DNA of 64,000 nucleotides from CAWDMN01 sp963803155 (GCA_963803155.1 CAWDMN010000059.1:124001-188000), one strand, 5' to 3'; positions 18,412 to 27,119 are shown, counted from the first letter of the stretch. Program-made: numbers and translations. The notes: generated by a model from the letters alone, not told the origin.

Positions 18412-19482
18412 TTAGCGGACCGGCGTAATGGCGCCCGAATTCAGATCTTCATTCCGGGAGTGAAAGGGTCGGCAAGTTCCATGCTTTTCCAGCATCGTGG
18501 GAATGATGATCTCCGGTATTCTCGTTTTGGGGGATTTAGTTTTCTGGACCGCCATCTTTGCTAATTGCCAGCCCACCTCATCACTATCCAGTTGGACAGT
18601 GGTCAACTGTGGAATTTTCAGCGGCGTATATTGTCCGCCAAAACCCACGAGGCTGACATCGCGAGGGACCTCCATTCCGTGCATTCGTAAAGTCTCCCAA
18701 GCGCCGTAGGCCACATCATCATTCCCCGCAAAAATGGCAGTGATGGGGTGTTTCTTTTCCAAAATTAATTCTAGATTGGCATGGCCATTATTAAAAGGAT
18801 CGTCCGACAGGGAGGCAGTCTGAGCCAATGGCTCCAATCGATGGTCTGTCATAGCCTTGCAGTAAGCCGCATGACGAACCCTGAACCATGGCAATGTCAC
18901 ATCGCCAATATACCAGATATGTTTGTGGCCAAGGTGAATCAGGTATTTGGTGACCTCATAAGAGCTGTTAAATTCTTCAAACCCGACTTGGTCGAAGGGT
19001 TCCCGTTTTTTTTCGGTTACATAATTATTGGCCAGCAAAACATAGGGAACACCTAATTCCTCGACGGCTGCAATGAAGTTGTCGTAGTTGGTGCCAGCGA
19101 GGATGACACAGTCGGCAATCCCGTGACTTTGAAGCACACGGGGCAAGCGGAGATCTGAGGCTTTTGTATTGCGCATGTACTGGAACTTGGTATAAAGCAC
19201 AAAAAAACCGGCCTCTTCGCAATACTCTTCAACCCCCTGCAAAATCCTGGAATGAATGGGGTGAGAAAAGGTCCGATTGCTCAAAATATAGGAAATGATG
19301 GGCGAGGCATCCCGAACAAAGCTCTGGGCGCGCGCATTGGGACGATAGTTGAGTTCGCGAATGACTTTTTCAACCCTCTCGCGAAGCCGCGGATTGACAT
19401 CGGGATAACCATTGATGACACGGGATACTGTTCCCAAAGCCACACCAGCCCGCACAGCAACATCCTTGATGGTCACAGCCAT
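18412..19482 (-). CDS. LacI-family transcriptional regulator of the sugar locus
   Basis: About 356 residues. Start at ATG 19482 (MAVTIKDVAVRAGVALGTVS), the usual LacI helix-turn-helix beginning, preceded by AGGAGA; the longer frame to 19554 would add unrelated residues and run into the operator. The DNA-binding domain covers residues 1-60 and the periplasmic-binding-like effector domain follows (AIFAGNDDVAYGAWETLR, VSLVGFGG). The hinge helix reads NARAQSFVRD, with Phe where most members have the leucine that intercalates at a central CpG. The operators in this locus lack a central CG, which may be linked. An operator and promoter lie just upstream, so autoregulation is likely. The probable inducer is a pathway sugar or sugar acid. 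Confidence 0.93.
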   Translation of the reverse strand: MAVTIKDVAVRAGVALGTVSRVINGYPDVNPRLRERVEKVIRELNYRPNARAQSFVRDASPIISYILSNRTFSHPIHSRILQGVEEYCEEAGFFVLYTKFQYMRNTKASDLRLPRVLQSHGIADCVILAGTNYDNFIAAVEELGVPYVLLANNYVTEKKREPFDQVGFEEFNSSYEVTKYLIHLGHKHIWYIGDVTLPWFRVRHAAYCKAMTDHRLEPLAQTASLSDDPFNNGHANLELILEKKHPITAIFAGNDDVAYGAWETLRMHGMEVPRDVSLVGFGGQYTPLKIPQLTTVQLDSDEVGWQLAKMAVQKTKSPKTRIPEIIIPTMLEKHGTCRPFHSRNEDLNSGAITPVR

Positions 19483-19554
19483 AATCTCAGCATCTCCTGG
19501 AATACCATGAGGATTGAAATCGAAGCGGAGGAGGGAACTTTTCCCCCTCCTCAA

Positions 19555-19607
19555 TGAAATAGTTCATTAAACCATCCCACATTACTTCGCTTTAGGAGAA
19601 CTGTCAA
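19555..19607 (-). promoter_or_regulatory. Promoter and operator for the lacI-type regulator and SDR genes
   Basis: Minus-strand -35 TTGACA (19607-19602), 17-base spacer, weak -10 TAATGT (19584-19579) and the palindrome TGAAATAGTTCA (19555-19566) about 12 bases beyond the -10. The arrangement matches the permease promoter and indicates autoregulation. Confidence 0.65.
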
Positions 19608-19778
19608 GAGCCTTTGGCATGTGTTCTCGTTCGTTTACTACTTCACACTAGAATAATCTCATCATGACAAACGTTAACAATGAAAGGAGTTAGCTAGACG
19701 TAGGCAATGCCTTTTGGAGACCCGTTGAGTTTTCTCTTATTCCTTTCGGAAATGTTCTTTTTTCTTGATTCTTAACGG

Positions 19779-19790
19779 TGAAATATTTCA
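19779..19790. promoter_or_regulatory. Perfect operator-like palindrome
   Basis: TGAAATATTTCA is a perfect 12-bp palindrome and the best example of the locus consensus. It lies about 290 bp upstream of the regulator start and 420 bp upstream of the UroD-like gene. I find no convincing promoter next to it. It could be an auxiliary site for the regulator promoter (centre-to-centre 224 bp) or control the plus-strand gene. The rest of 19608-20207 shows nothing else I can name. Confidence 0.5.
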
Positions 19791-20207
19791 TCATAGAAGT
19801 GAACTTCCCGTCAACCCTCAGTCAGAGGGGCGGATCAGCCTTAAAGCTCCAGAGGAAATGACATCGAGATTATTTTGACGGGATATATTTCTCGAAGGGC
19901 CTTCGCCCTCTTGAGAACAATGTTTATAGTTTATGCTATGGCATTCATTACAGACGTATTCCGACGAGCAGCGTGGGCATTTAGGGAACGAATATCCAGC
20001 AGAGCTTCGTTTCGGCATTTCAGAGTCGAAATATTCGCCCGTAAAAAAACCGATTCAAAGCTTTCGCCTTTTTCGGCTCAAAGAAGCTAATGGCCCCAAC
20101 CGCACCCAGGCTATGGCTGTGGTATCCAGAGTAAATTGTCAAAGGCAGAAACGGTTTTCCCCGCCTTTTCGAAATGAAAGTACGATGTCTCTTTCATGGG
20201 AGGGTCA

Positions 20208-21360
20208 ATGAATTCACGTGAACGCATATTGACTGCTTTAAATCACCAAGAACCGGATCGGGTCCCTCTTGATCTCGGCAGCACACAAGTTACGGGGATT
20301 CATCGAATTGCTTACCAGCAATGGAGGCAAGAGCTTGGGCTCCCCGCTACTGAACCATGGATTTGCGATGTAATTCAGCAACTTCCCTTCCCTGAGGATG
20401 ATTTTGTCGACAAATTGCGAGTGGATACGCGCGGATTATTCCCACGTTGCAGCCATAATTGGAAAATTGATTCTCGGGAATTGGACGGGGGTTGGGAATT
20501 TTTCGACGAGTGGGGAATTTGCCATCGAACTCAGAGTCCAGAAGGTTTTTATTATTCCACGATTCATCATCCGCTGGCCAATGTTGAACTCACACCCTCA
20601 ACCATCCAAGGCTTTCGCTGGCCGGATGCTTGCGATCCAGAAAGGATTGCCGGGCTGCGCTCTTTAGCGATGCAGTATCACAACTCTGGGAAAGCTGTCG
20701 TGCTAAAGGGGATCATGGCGGGCATCTTCGAAATGGCTCAGCGGCTTCGCGGCATGGAGAATTTATTGATGGATATGGCCATGGATGAACCAAGGGCGGA
20801 AATGCTCTTCGATAAACTGTTGGAACTCAAATTGGGCTTCTGGGAAATGGCTCTCCCCCCGTTGGCCGATGTGATCGATGTTGTATCGGAAGCAGATGAT
20901 TACGGCACTCAAATTTCACAAATCATTTCTCCATCCATGTTCCGCCGCCAAATTAAACCGCGATTAAAACGACTTTTCGAACAGTTGCGTACCCTGGCTC
21001 CAAAGGTCAAGATCTTCTTCCACTCATGCGGCAATGTCCGACCGCTTTTGCCCGATTTTTTGGAGCTTGGAATTGACATTCTCAATCCGGTGCACACCAA
21101 TGCAGCCGGGATGAATCCTGTACAACTGAAACATGACTATGGAAAAGAAATGGTTCTTTTGGGGAGGAGGAATTGACACTCAGCAAGTTTTGCCTCACGG
21201 CACTCCGCAGGAAGTCAGAGAAGAAGTGCGCCGCAATTTAGACATCTTTGCACCTGGAGGCGGGTTTGTCTTTAATACCATCCATAATATTCAGGCGGAT
21301 GTCCCGGTGCGGAATCTCATGGCTATGTGGGAAACTTTGCAGGAATATGGGAAATATTAG
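20208..21360 (+). pseudogene. UroD-family methyltransferase-like gene with a 1-base frameshift
   Basis: ATG 20208 has GGGAGGGT upstream. The first 322 residues resemble corrinoid-dependent methyltransferases of the uroporphyrinogen decarboxylase superfamily (SRERILTALNHQEPDRVPLD, then KIFFHSCGNVRPLLPDFLELGIDILNPVH with the family Cys/His region). Frame one stops at 21176 after LLGRRN. From about 21147 the next frame continues with WGGGIDTQQVLPHGTP, EVREEVRRNLDIFAPGGG and VFNTIHNIQADVP, which is the expected C-terminus. The break maps to GTTCTTTTGGGG, where one T fewer restores Trp-Gly-Gly-Gly-Ile-Asp. So this is an inactivated gene, a sequence error, or a slippery CUU-U site. Corrected length is about 383 residues, normal for the family. 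Function: probable methyl transfer, not heme synthesis. Confidence 0.8.
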
Positions 21361-21545
21361 CTCTTGAATGGATCTCTTCAACGACCGGCAGGATGCTTTT
21401 CAACATTGTGTCCGGACGATAATGGGTGATGGGCTTTGTTGATGAAAGAGAATCATGAACTGCACCAAATGAAGATTCCTACTTCTTTAATCTCAAAGGT
21501 TGGGAAAGACTCTTACGAAACTCGAATTTCAGAAAAGAGGGAAAA

Positions 21546-22895
21546 ATGAAAGATAAAGTCTCACGAAGAAATTTCTTGGGGAAGACAACCCTTGGGGTAA
21601 TGGGAACAACTGCTGCGTTGAATTCCCGATCCTACGCCCGAATATTGGGTGCAAATGACCGCATCAACATTGCCTTTCTTGGTTGCGGCGACCGGAGCGG
21701 CGGACATCGGAACATGGTGGCAATGTCCGTCAAGGAAAAGAATCTCGGTGTCCTGGCAGTCTGCGATATCTGGAAACTGAACCGAGAAAAAGCGGCTCAG
21801 GACTGCAAGACAAAATTCAACACAGACGTGAGACAATACAAATATTCCGAAGAGATGCTGAAAATGCCCGATCTGGACGCCGTGATGATCGCCACGGGGG
21901 ATCATCAACATGCCAAAATTCTTGCTGAAGTAGTTCAGGCCGGCAAACACTGCTATTGCGAAAAACCCATGGCCATCGATCTGGAAGACGCCAAATTGGC
22001 TCGCAGTGCGGTTCTGAAGTCTGATCAGGTAGTCCAAATGGGATCCCAATGGGTCAGTGACCCCTATCAAATAAAAGTCCGGGAGATCATTCGTTCCGGC
22101 AAATTGGGACAGATCACCAAAATCGAACAGGTCTGGAACGACAACAAACCTCGTTGGCACAATCCCAGCGATCCAGATGTAGCGGCCATCCGAGAAGAAG
22201 ACACCGATTGGAACCGCTGGCTCTTGGGGAAACCCTATCGTCCCTTCAATCCTTGGATGTATTTCGAATTCAGAATTTTTCGCGATTTTTCCGGAGGGAT
22301 CACCAGTCAATGGATGAGCCACGGCATTGGATTAGTGCACTTTTATACCGATACCGCAATCCCGGACTCAATGGTTGCGCAGGGTGGCATCTTTGCCTGG
22401 CCCGACATTCGACAAAATCCCGACACATTCCAAGCCCTAGCGACCTATCAGGATGCTAAGTTTTTGTATTCTTATTCCTCCACCTATGGAAACCGTTTTG
22501 GCGATTACAATTGCATCCGCGGCAAAGAGGGAACTTTGTTTGCGCAAGGAGGAGAAGGAGCTCCTCGGTGGTTCTTCATCTCGGAACACATGAAGGATGG
22601 GGAATTTGATTTCTATGGAGGTTTTGAACAAGAAATTAGAAAAGGCAGAGCTCAATTGATCACCCCGGAGGGAGAAAAAGGGAAACTGCCACCCACCGCT
22701 CAGAGTGACGACAGCAAATACCACCTCGATAATTGGATTGAATGTATGAGGGACCGCGCCCGCACTCCCAATGGCAACATTCACACCGGTTTTTGGCATT
22801 CAGTGGGAACAATCATGGCCACGCGCGCTTACCGGGAAGGAAGAAAACTCTATTGGGACAGAATGAAAGAGGAAATCACAGAACATCCAGCTTGA
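21546..22895 (+). CDS. Tat-exported Gfo/Idh/MocA-family oxidoreductase
   Basis: A 449-residue protein beginning with a twin-arginine signal (SRRNFLGKTTLGVMGTTAAL), then an NAD(P)-binding domain: INIAFLGCGDRSGGHRN, and the family's EKP motif in CYCEKPMAIDLEDAK (about residue 140), where the Lys is catalytic. The rest is the alpha/beta substrate domain with DFSGGITSQWMSHGIGLVHFY. The start is supported by AAAGAGGG seven bases upstream. Exported members with a tightly held cofactor are widespread in polymer-degrading bacteria and act on glycosides or sugars in the periplasm; the exact reaction is unknown. It sits 185 bases after the broken UroD-like gene on the same strand. Confidence 0.9.
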   Translation: MKDKVSRRNFLGKTTLGVMGTTAALNSRSYARILGANDRINIAFLGCGDRSGGHRNMVAMSVKEKNLGVLAVCDIWKLNREKAAQDCKTKFNTDVRQYKYSEEMLKMPDLDAVMIATGDHQHAKILAEVVQAGKHCYCEKPMAIDLEDAKLARSAVLKSDQVVQMGSQWVSDPYQIKVREIIRSGKLGQITKIEQVWNDNKPRWHNPSDPDVAAIREEDTDWNRWLLGKPYRPFNPWMYFEFRIFRDFSGGITSQWMSHGIGLVHFYTDTAIPDSMVAQGGIFAWPDIRQNPDTFQALATYQDAKFLYSYSSTYGNRFGDYNCIRGKEGTLFAQGGEGAPRWFFISEHMKDGEFDFYGGFEQEIRKGRAQLITPEGEKGKLPPTAQSDDSKYHLDNWIECMRDRARTPNGNIHTGFWHSVGTIMATRAYREGRKLYWDRMKEEITEHPA

Positions 22896-23436
22896 TTGAA
22901 TATGGTTTGGCAGATGGAAACAAAACCTTTTCTGGAAAGCGATAATAAGCTCGATCTGGTTCGAATTAGTCGACTCGCACCTTTGCTTTCACGCGTCAGC
23001 TAGATGGATCATGACTGAGACCTCCTTGCGTATCGCTGTCACTTCACCTCCGTCAGTTTTCAGAGGGCATTACCCTCAAGTTTCAGGCACAAAATATACT
23101 CATATGTCACCCACCTCCGTTAGTAGCCGCGATTCGACGATGATGAGTTGAAAACATCCTCCAAAAGATGGCCTTAACTCCAGATGGTCGCTAAAAATCC
23201 ACCACACAGTAAGTAGCCCAAAGACTCCTTATGTGAACTAACTTGTATTCAATTAGGAGAATTTGACCCATTATGGAGGGTGATTATGGAGGGTGGAGGG
23301 TCGGACCTTAATGTTTGCTAATTAGAATTGATTGCAGGATTAAATGAGAAAAACTTCAGTTTCTGCCAGTAGCACACGATTCCCTGTCGTGGGCATCGGA
23401 GAGTCGTCTAAGGTTGGAATCTTTCTCTGTTAAGGC
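22896..23436. other. Intergenic, no gene seen
   Basis: No supported reading frame or RNA. A short imperfect tandem of TATGGAGGGTG-like units occurs near 23273-23300. Otherwise nothing recognisable. Confidence 0.5.
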
Positions 23437-23535
23437 TGGCGGAGGTGTGTGGGAATCGAACCCACCCATCCTGGCGCGAGGCCAGGACGCGCTGGTTTTG
23501 AAGACCAGGAGGATCACCAGACCCAATTCACCTCC
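23437..23535 (-). tRNA. selC: tRNA-Sec (anticodon UCA)
   Basis: The minus strand reads a complete selenocysteine tRNA of 99 bases including an encoded GCCA end. Acceptor GGAGGTG pairs with CACCTCC, the D stem is GGGTC/GATCC, and the anticodon stem CTGGT/ACCAG closes the loop CTTCAAA with anticodon TCA. The long variable arm has a TCCTGG/CCAGGA stem, and the T arm is GTGGG-TTCGATT-CCCAC. The discriminator is G73, as expected for tRNA-Sec. The eighth acceptor pair, normally formed in bacterial tRNA-Sec, appears as A-A. No selA, selB, selD or clear UGA-containing selenoprotein is seen in the window. Confidence 0.95.
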
Positions 23536-23777
23536 GGAAAAAAGTCAACAGATCAAGTTGCATGAGCAAAATTGCTTATTAACCACGAAGAATACTGAGA
23601 ACACGAAGACAAAAAAGAAACAGATTCCCCGAATTTTTTCGGATAAAAGAAACACCATCTGAAAAATATTCACTCTTAAGCTGCTGCACCGGGCCAGGGA
23701 TAAAACTCGTGTTGTCCGGTGAACAGCAACGATCATAGTATCGGATTCGGCCAGGATTGGCAATTGGGTTGAAAGGC

Positions 23778-23819
23778 TGAAGGATGAAGGATGAAGGATG
23801 AAGGATGAAGGATGAAGGA
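23778..23819. repeat. Heptamer tandem array TGAAGGA x6
   Basis: Six head-to-tail perfect copies of the 7-mer TGAAGGA. Its reverse complement TCCTTCA forms the array at 24044-24141, so the two could pair as a long hairpin. Resembles short tandemly repeated heptamers known from other bacterial intergenic regions. Confidence 0.85.
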
Positions 23820-24043
23820 TGAAAGGCCACGGATAAATGGGGGAGGATAAGAGGCCGGTAAATAGTAGGCAGTGATCAATCGTAAGTGGATGACAGAAGG
23901 GAGTGACGAGTGACGAGTGGCAAGTGACAAGCGATATGGAATGAATAACGAGCGATCTGAATTACAGTTGTTATCAACCTCCGACTTTTTATGTCAAGTT
24001 TTCCCCATTCACCCATTATCCCTCTCCCACATCCCTCCAATCG

Positions 24044-24141
24044 TCCCTCATCCCTCATCCTTCATCCTTCATCCTTCATCCTTCATCCCTCATCCCTCAT
24101 CCTTCATCCTTCATCCCTCATCCCTCATCCTTCATCCCTCA
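24044..24141. repeat. Heptamer tandem array TCCYTCA x14
   Basis: Fourteen consecutive 7-mers alternating between TCCCTCA and TCCTTCA, in opposite orientation to the array at 23778-23819 and about 75 bases upstream of the NUDIX gene. Another heptamer-like stretch with related units lies at about 29130-29245. Apparent reading frames rich in His-Pro-Ser here are artefacts of the repeat. Confidence 0.85.
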
Positions 24142-24217
24142 TCCTTTCAAAATCATTGCCTTTCCGAAGATTCCCCCGTACATTTATACTCGCAAACTGA
24201 TGAGGAGTTAATGACAC

Positions 24218-24841
24218 ATGGTTGAAGAACTTGTATTGACGTTCCCGCGCCCTCTGCTGGATGAAATCGGCGCATTCCAAGGGCTGGAGACCCGCATTGA
24301 TTCTTATATCCCACGAATCCTTGAGGCTCAAAACACTCGTTTCATCCCCAGGTCAAAGGCTGAAGAGGATCCATCCTTCAAACAAATTATTCCTTATGTC
24401 TTAATCAAAAAGGGAGAGACCCTATTGCACTATGTCCGCGGAAAAGCCTCGGGCGAAAAACGGCTGGTAGCCAAGGGTTCAATCGGCATCGGTGGCCACA
24501 TCAATCACCGCGATGAAAACCTGTTCAGCACCGGATTGGACTATTACGAGGAAGCCGTCCAGCGGGAATTGCACGAAGAACTCCGGATTGACGGCCATTT
24601 TCGAACCAGGGTGATTGGTTTGATCAATGACGATTCCACTTCCGTGGGACAAGTTCATTTCGGAGTTGTTCATCTTTGCGAGTTGACCAACGAAAATGTT
24701 TCAAAAGGTGAGGCCTGTATTACGGATTTGCGTTTCTTAACCCTGGAGGAGTTGAAGGATCGGCGTGAGCTGATGGAAACTTGGTCCCAACTTTGCCTGG
24801 ACTTTGTGCTCAGAGACTGGCGGAAATTGTCGGACCATTAA
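24218..24841 (+). CDS. NUDIX-domain hydrolase-like protein
   Basis: A 207-residue cytoplasmic protein with a GAGGAG ribosome-binding site upstream. The NUDIX signature is recognisable: a GIGGHIN turn, then after an insertion of about ten residues (HRDENLFSTG...) the catalytic helix REL-HEELRI; the usual Gly near the end of the box is Arg. Such enzymes hydrolyse nucleoside diphosphates linked to another moiety. This insertion-bearing type is annotated as a phosphoesterase in many genomes, with no proven substrate. It stands alone between the heptamer arrays and the enoyl-CoA hydratase gene. Confidence 0.8.
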   Translation: MVEELVLTFPRPLLDEIGAFQGLETRIDSYIPRILEAQNTRFIPRSKAEEDPSFKQIIPYVLIKKGETLLHYVRGKASGEKRLVAKGSIGIGGHINHRDENLFSTGLDYYEEAVQRELHEELRIDGHFRTRVIGLINDDSTSVGQVHFGVVHLCELTNENVSKGEACITDLRFLTLEELKDRRELMETWSQLCLDFVLRDWRKLSDH

Positions 24842-24989
24842 TAAAACGAGATTGAAATGAGTGGAACGAGCGATTTGTTGCGATTCGCCCCGTAACCCGG
24901 CCTCCTCCGCCAGCGTGCATAGAATGCTCGCTCCACTTTCTTTACGGGGCCTGATGGTGCCGATAAATATAACCTTGAGGATCTGAATC

Positions 24990-25763
24990 ATGGAATATCG
25001 CAATATTCAAATCACTCGCGAAGACCCGATCGCTATTGTGCGCTTGAGCCGTCCTGGGGTGCACAATGCTTTGAATCTTAAAATGATGAGTGAATTGATG
25101 GATGCCATGGAAGCACTGGATCGTGACGAATCGATTCGTTGCCTGGTGCTCACCGGCAATGAAAAAGCCTTCGCCTCGGGCGGCGATGTCAATGAATTAG
25201 CCGATAGCAGTGGGCTGGAGTTGATGCAATCGGAATTCCTTACCTGTTGGGATCGGATTGGACAGATTTCCAAACCTCTGATCGCGGCGGTTTGCGGGCA
25301 CGCCCTGGGTGGTGGATTTGAATTGGTACTCCTATGCGATATCGTGATTGCCGGGGAAAATGCCCGTTTCGGAATACCCGAGCTTTCTCTGGGCGTTATT
25401 CCGGGCGCGGGAGGGACCCAGCGGCTTGCCCGTCTCTTGGGAAAGCATCGCACCTTGGAAATCCTTTTTACTGGTCGGAGGCTCAACGCGCTGGAAGCAG
25501 TCCAGATCGGCATTGCCAATCGAGTGGCGCCGGTGGAGATTTGCCTGGATATTGCACGGGAGTTGGCTCACGAGATTTCCCATAAAGCGCCTCTTGCCGT
25601 TAAACTCGCCAAACAATCCGTTCTAAAAGCTTACGATACAAGCTTGCGCGAGGGGATCGATTTCGAAAGGAAATGCTTCTACCTCCTCTGCACTTCGGAA
25701 GACAAACGGGAAGGTATGCGGGCTTTCCTGGAAAAGAGGAAACCGGATTTTACGGGAGGGTGA
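24990..25763 (+). CDS. Enoyl-CoA hydratase/isomerase-family protein
   Basis: A 257-residue crotonase-fold protein, the standard length. Oxyanion-hole segments KAFASGGDVNEL (about residue 55) and CGHALGGGFELVLLCD (about 105) are present, as is GIPELSLGVIPGAGGTQRLARLLG (about 125-150). Both glutamates used for hydration, in GGGFEL and in PELSLG, are conserved, so hydratase activity is plausible. It acts in cytoplasmic fatty-acid or related acyl-CoA breakdown. No partner genes of beta-oxidation lie nearby. In the 147-base gap before it is an imperfect inverted repeat (GTGGAACGAGCG ... TGCTCGCTCCAC). Confidence 0.9.
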   Translation: MEYRNIQITREDPIAIVRLSRPGVHNALNLKMMSELMDAMEALDRDESIRCLVLTGNEKAFASGGDVNELADSSGLELMQSEFLTCWDRIGQISKPLIAAVCGHALGGGFELVLLCDIVIAGENARFGIPELSLGVIPGAGGTQRLARLLGKHRTLEILFTGRRLNALEAVQIGIANRVAPVEICLDIARELAHEISHKAPLAVKLAKQSVLKAYDTSLREGIDFERKCFYLLCTSEDKREGMRAFLEKRKPDFTGG

Positions 25764-25800
25764 TGAATGCGGGTGTGAATTCAGCGCGGAAGAGACTTAA

Positions 25801-25830
25801 GAAGCCACTGAGGCACAGAGACACCGAGAG
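25801..25830. repeat. Dispersed repeat with GCCACTGAGGCACAGAGACA core
   Basis: An AT-moderate repeat also present, inverted and diverged, at 30851-30875. Related text (ACCACGAAGAA...ACACGAAGAC) lies at about 23580-23615. Repeats like these occur between genes in many environmental bacterial genomes; function unknown. Confidence 0.5.
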
Positions 25831-25998
25831 CGAATTGACAGATTGATAAACGATCCGGAAAACTTGTTGAGATGCTTTCTGGATGGGAGTTTTAACGGGA
25901 TTGAACTTATTTTCATTTTTCTTGGGCGGGGGGTGGGGAGAGACAATTCGTATAGTTTGTAATTCCGTCACCGTTCCCTTTTTTATTTTTTGACCGCT

Positions 25999-26976
25999 AT
26001 GAAAATGTCTTTTCTTTTTTTTAACACGGAAAAATATTTCGTTGTCTTGATGGCTATAGGATCCATTCTATCCTTGACTGGCTGTGGACCGGCCCCGAAG
26101 GTGGACCAAGCCCCGCGCGGCAGCAGCGTTTATCCCATTCGCTACGATTACAATGTCGATGGGGAAATCTGGCTCAAGAATTCCGGGATTCAGCTGCGTT
26201 TCGACCGTGACATGTATTGCCGGGTATTCCAGCGTAAAAATGAAAAACTCTATTCCATAAACGATATACCTCCTTACGAGGAAAAAGCCAAGCCTCCTGA
26301 TTTCTTGCTGGTCAAAGGGAAAGAGATCAGAAATTTCCTGGTCGATTACCAAGACATTGGGGCTTCGGAAATGAAGACACAGCTTGGCGTCAGCAAGCGG
26401 TTCAATCTGACCGGATATGCCAAAACTGAAGATGGGGCCTCTCTGCGCAAAAATCTGAAGATTGATTTTTATCAGGAGTTCCCGGAAGTTGCTCTTCTCA
26501 GCGTCAGCTACAAGAATTTGGATCCTCAGCGAGCGGTTTTCATCAACCGTTTCTACAGCGGCTTTTACCGAATGGATGCCGCCAGGGGTCAAGCCGGCGC
26601 CCCTGGATACCTTTTTCAGAGCATGTTTGGCGCTGCCGCACGGGTGCAATCGCTTACTGAAAGCTTCTCCATAAAAAAAGAAATGACGGGCGCTCAAGCT
26701 GAAGGCCAAATGCCTTTGATTGATTTGTGGGGCGGCCTGATGGGCATGGCCGTGGGCATTTTCCCTGAAGAGAAGCAACAAATGACACTCATTCTCCAGG
26801 TCGCTCCAGACAAGCGTGCGGAGATGGGATTGGGCTTGAATTTTGAAAAGGAATTGAAGCCGGGCGAGACCTACATACTCCCCCGGGCTTTTTTGATGGT
26901 CCACAGCGGAAACTTTGCCGCGGCTTTAAAGTTATACAATCAGTTGCGTGAAGAATCGAGTGCCAGCCACCCATAG
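25999..26976 (+). CDS. Hypothetical lipoprotein
   Basis: About 325 residues. ATG 25999 gives a signal (MKMSFLFFNTEKYFVVLMAIGSILSLTGC) with lipobox LTGC, so the mature protein is probably lipid-anchored in the envelope. The rest is mostly beta-strand in character: GEIWLKNSGIQLRFDRDMYCRV, then FPEVALLSVSYKNLD and NRFYSGFYRMDA. It could be a beta-sandwich such as a galactose-mutarotase-like or carbohydrate-binding fold, but I do not recognise a family. It precedes the OPT transporter gene on the same strand (143 bases to the chosen start there). Nothing in the sequence shows its regulation. Confidence 0.7.
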   Translation: MKMSFLFFNTEKYFVVLMAIGSILSLTGCGPAPKVDQAPRGSSVYPIRYDYNVDGEIWLKNSGIQLRFDRDMYCRVFQRKNEKLYSINDIPPYEEKAKPPDFLLVKGKEIRNFLVDYQDIGASEMKTQLGVSKRFNLTGYAKTEDGASLRKNLKIDFYQEFPEVALLSVSYKNLDPQRAVFINRFYSGFYRMDAARGQAGAPGYLFQSMFGAAARVQSLTESFSIKKEMTGAQAEGQMPLIDLWGGLMGMAVGIFPEEKQQMTLILQVAPDKRAEMGLGLNFEKELKPGETYILPRAFLMVHSGNFAAALKLYNQLREESSASHP

Positions 26977-27119
26977 GCCACGATTTGTCTCCGCTTGTGC
27001 GGAACGGTCACTACAGGCCTTCTCAAGCAGGGGAAGGATTCGTGGCACACGAACCCACGGATTTCGTGCCTTGCCAAAACCTGACAATTCCAAAGAGAGA
27101 CCGAGAGGGAGGATCGTGC

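Noticed and set aside
23778..24141. Possible CRISPR array
   Set aside because: Units are 7 bases without spacers and no cas genes are present.
23917..24225. Frames encoding repeated His-Pro-Ser-Ser peptides near the heptamer arrays
   Set aside because: They are translations of the 7-base tandem repeat, open in several frames; no ribosome-binding site.
26985..27119. Longer N-terminus for the OPT transporter
   Set aside because: It would need a TTG without ribosome-binding site; the TTG at 27120 has GAGGGAGGA at good spacing.
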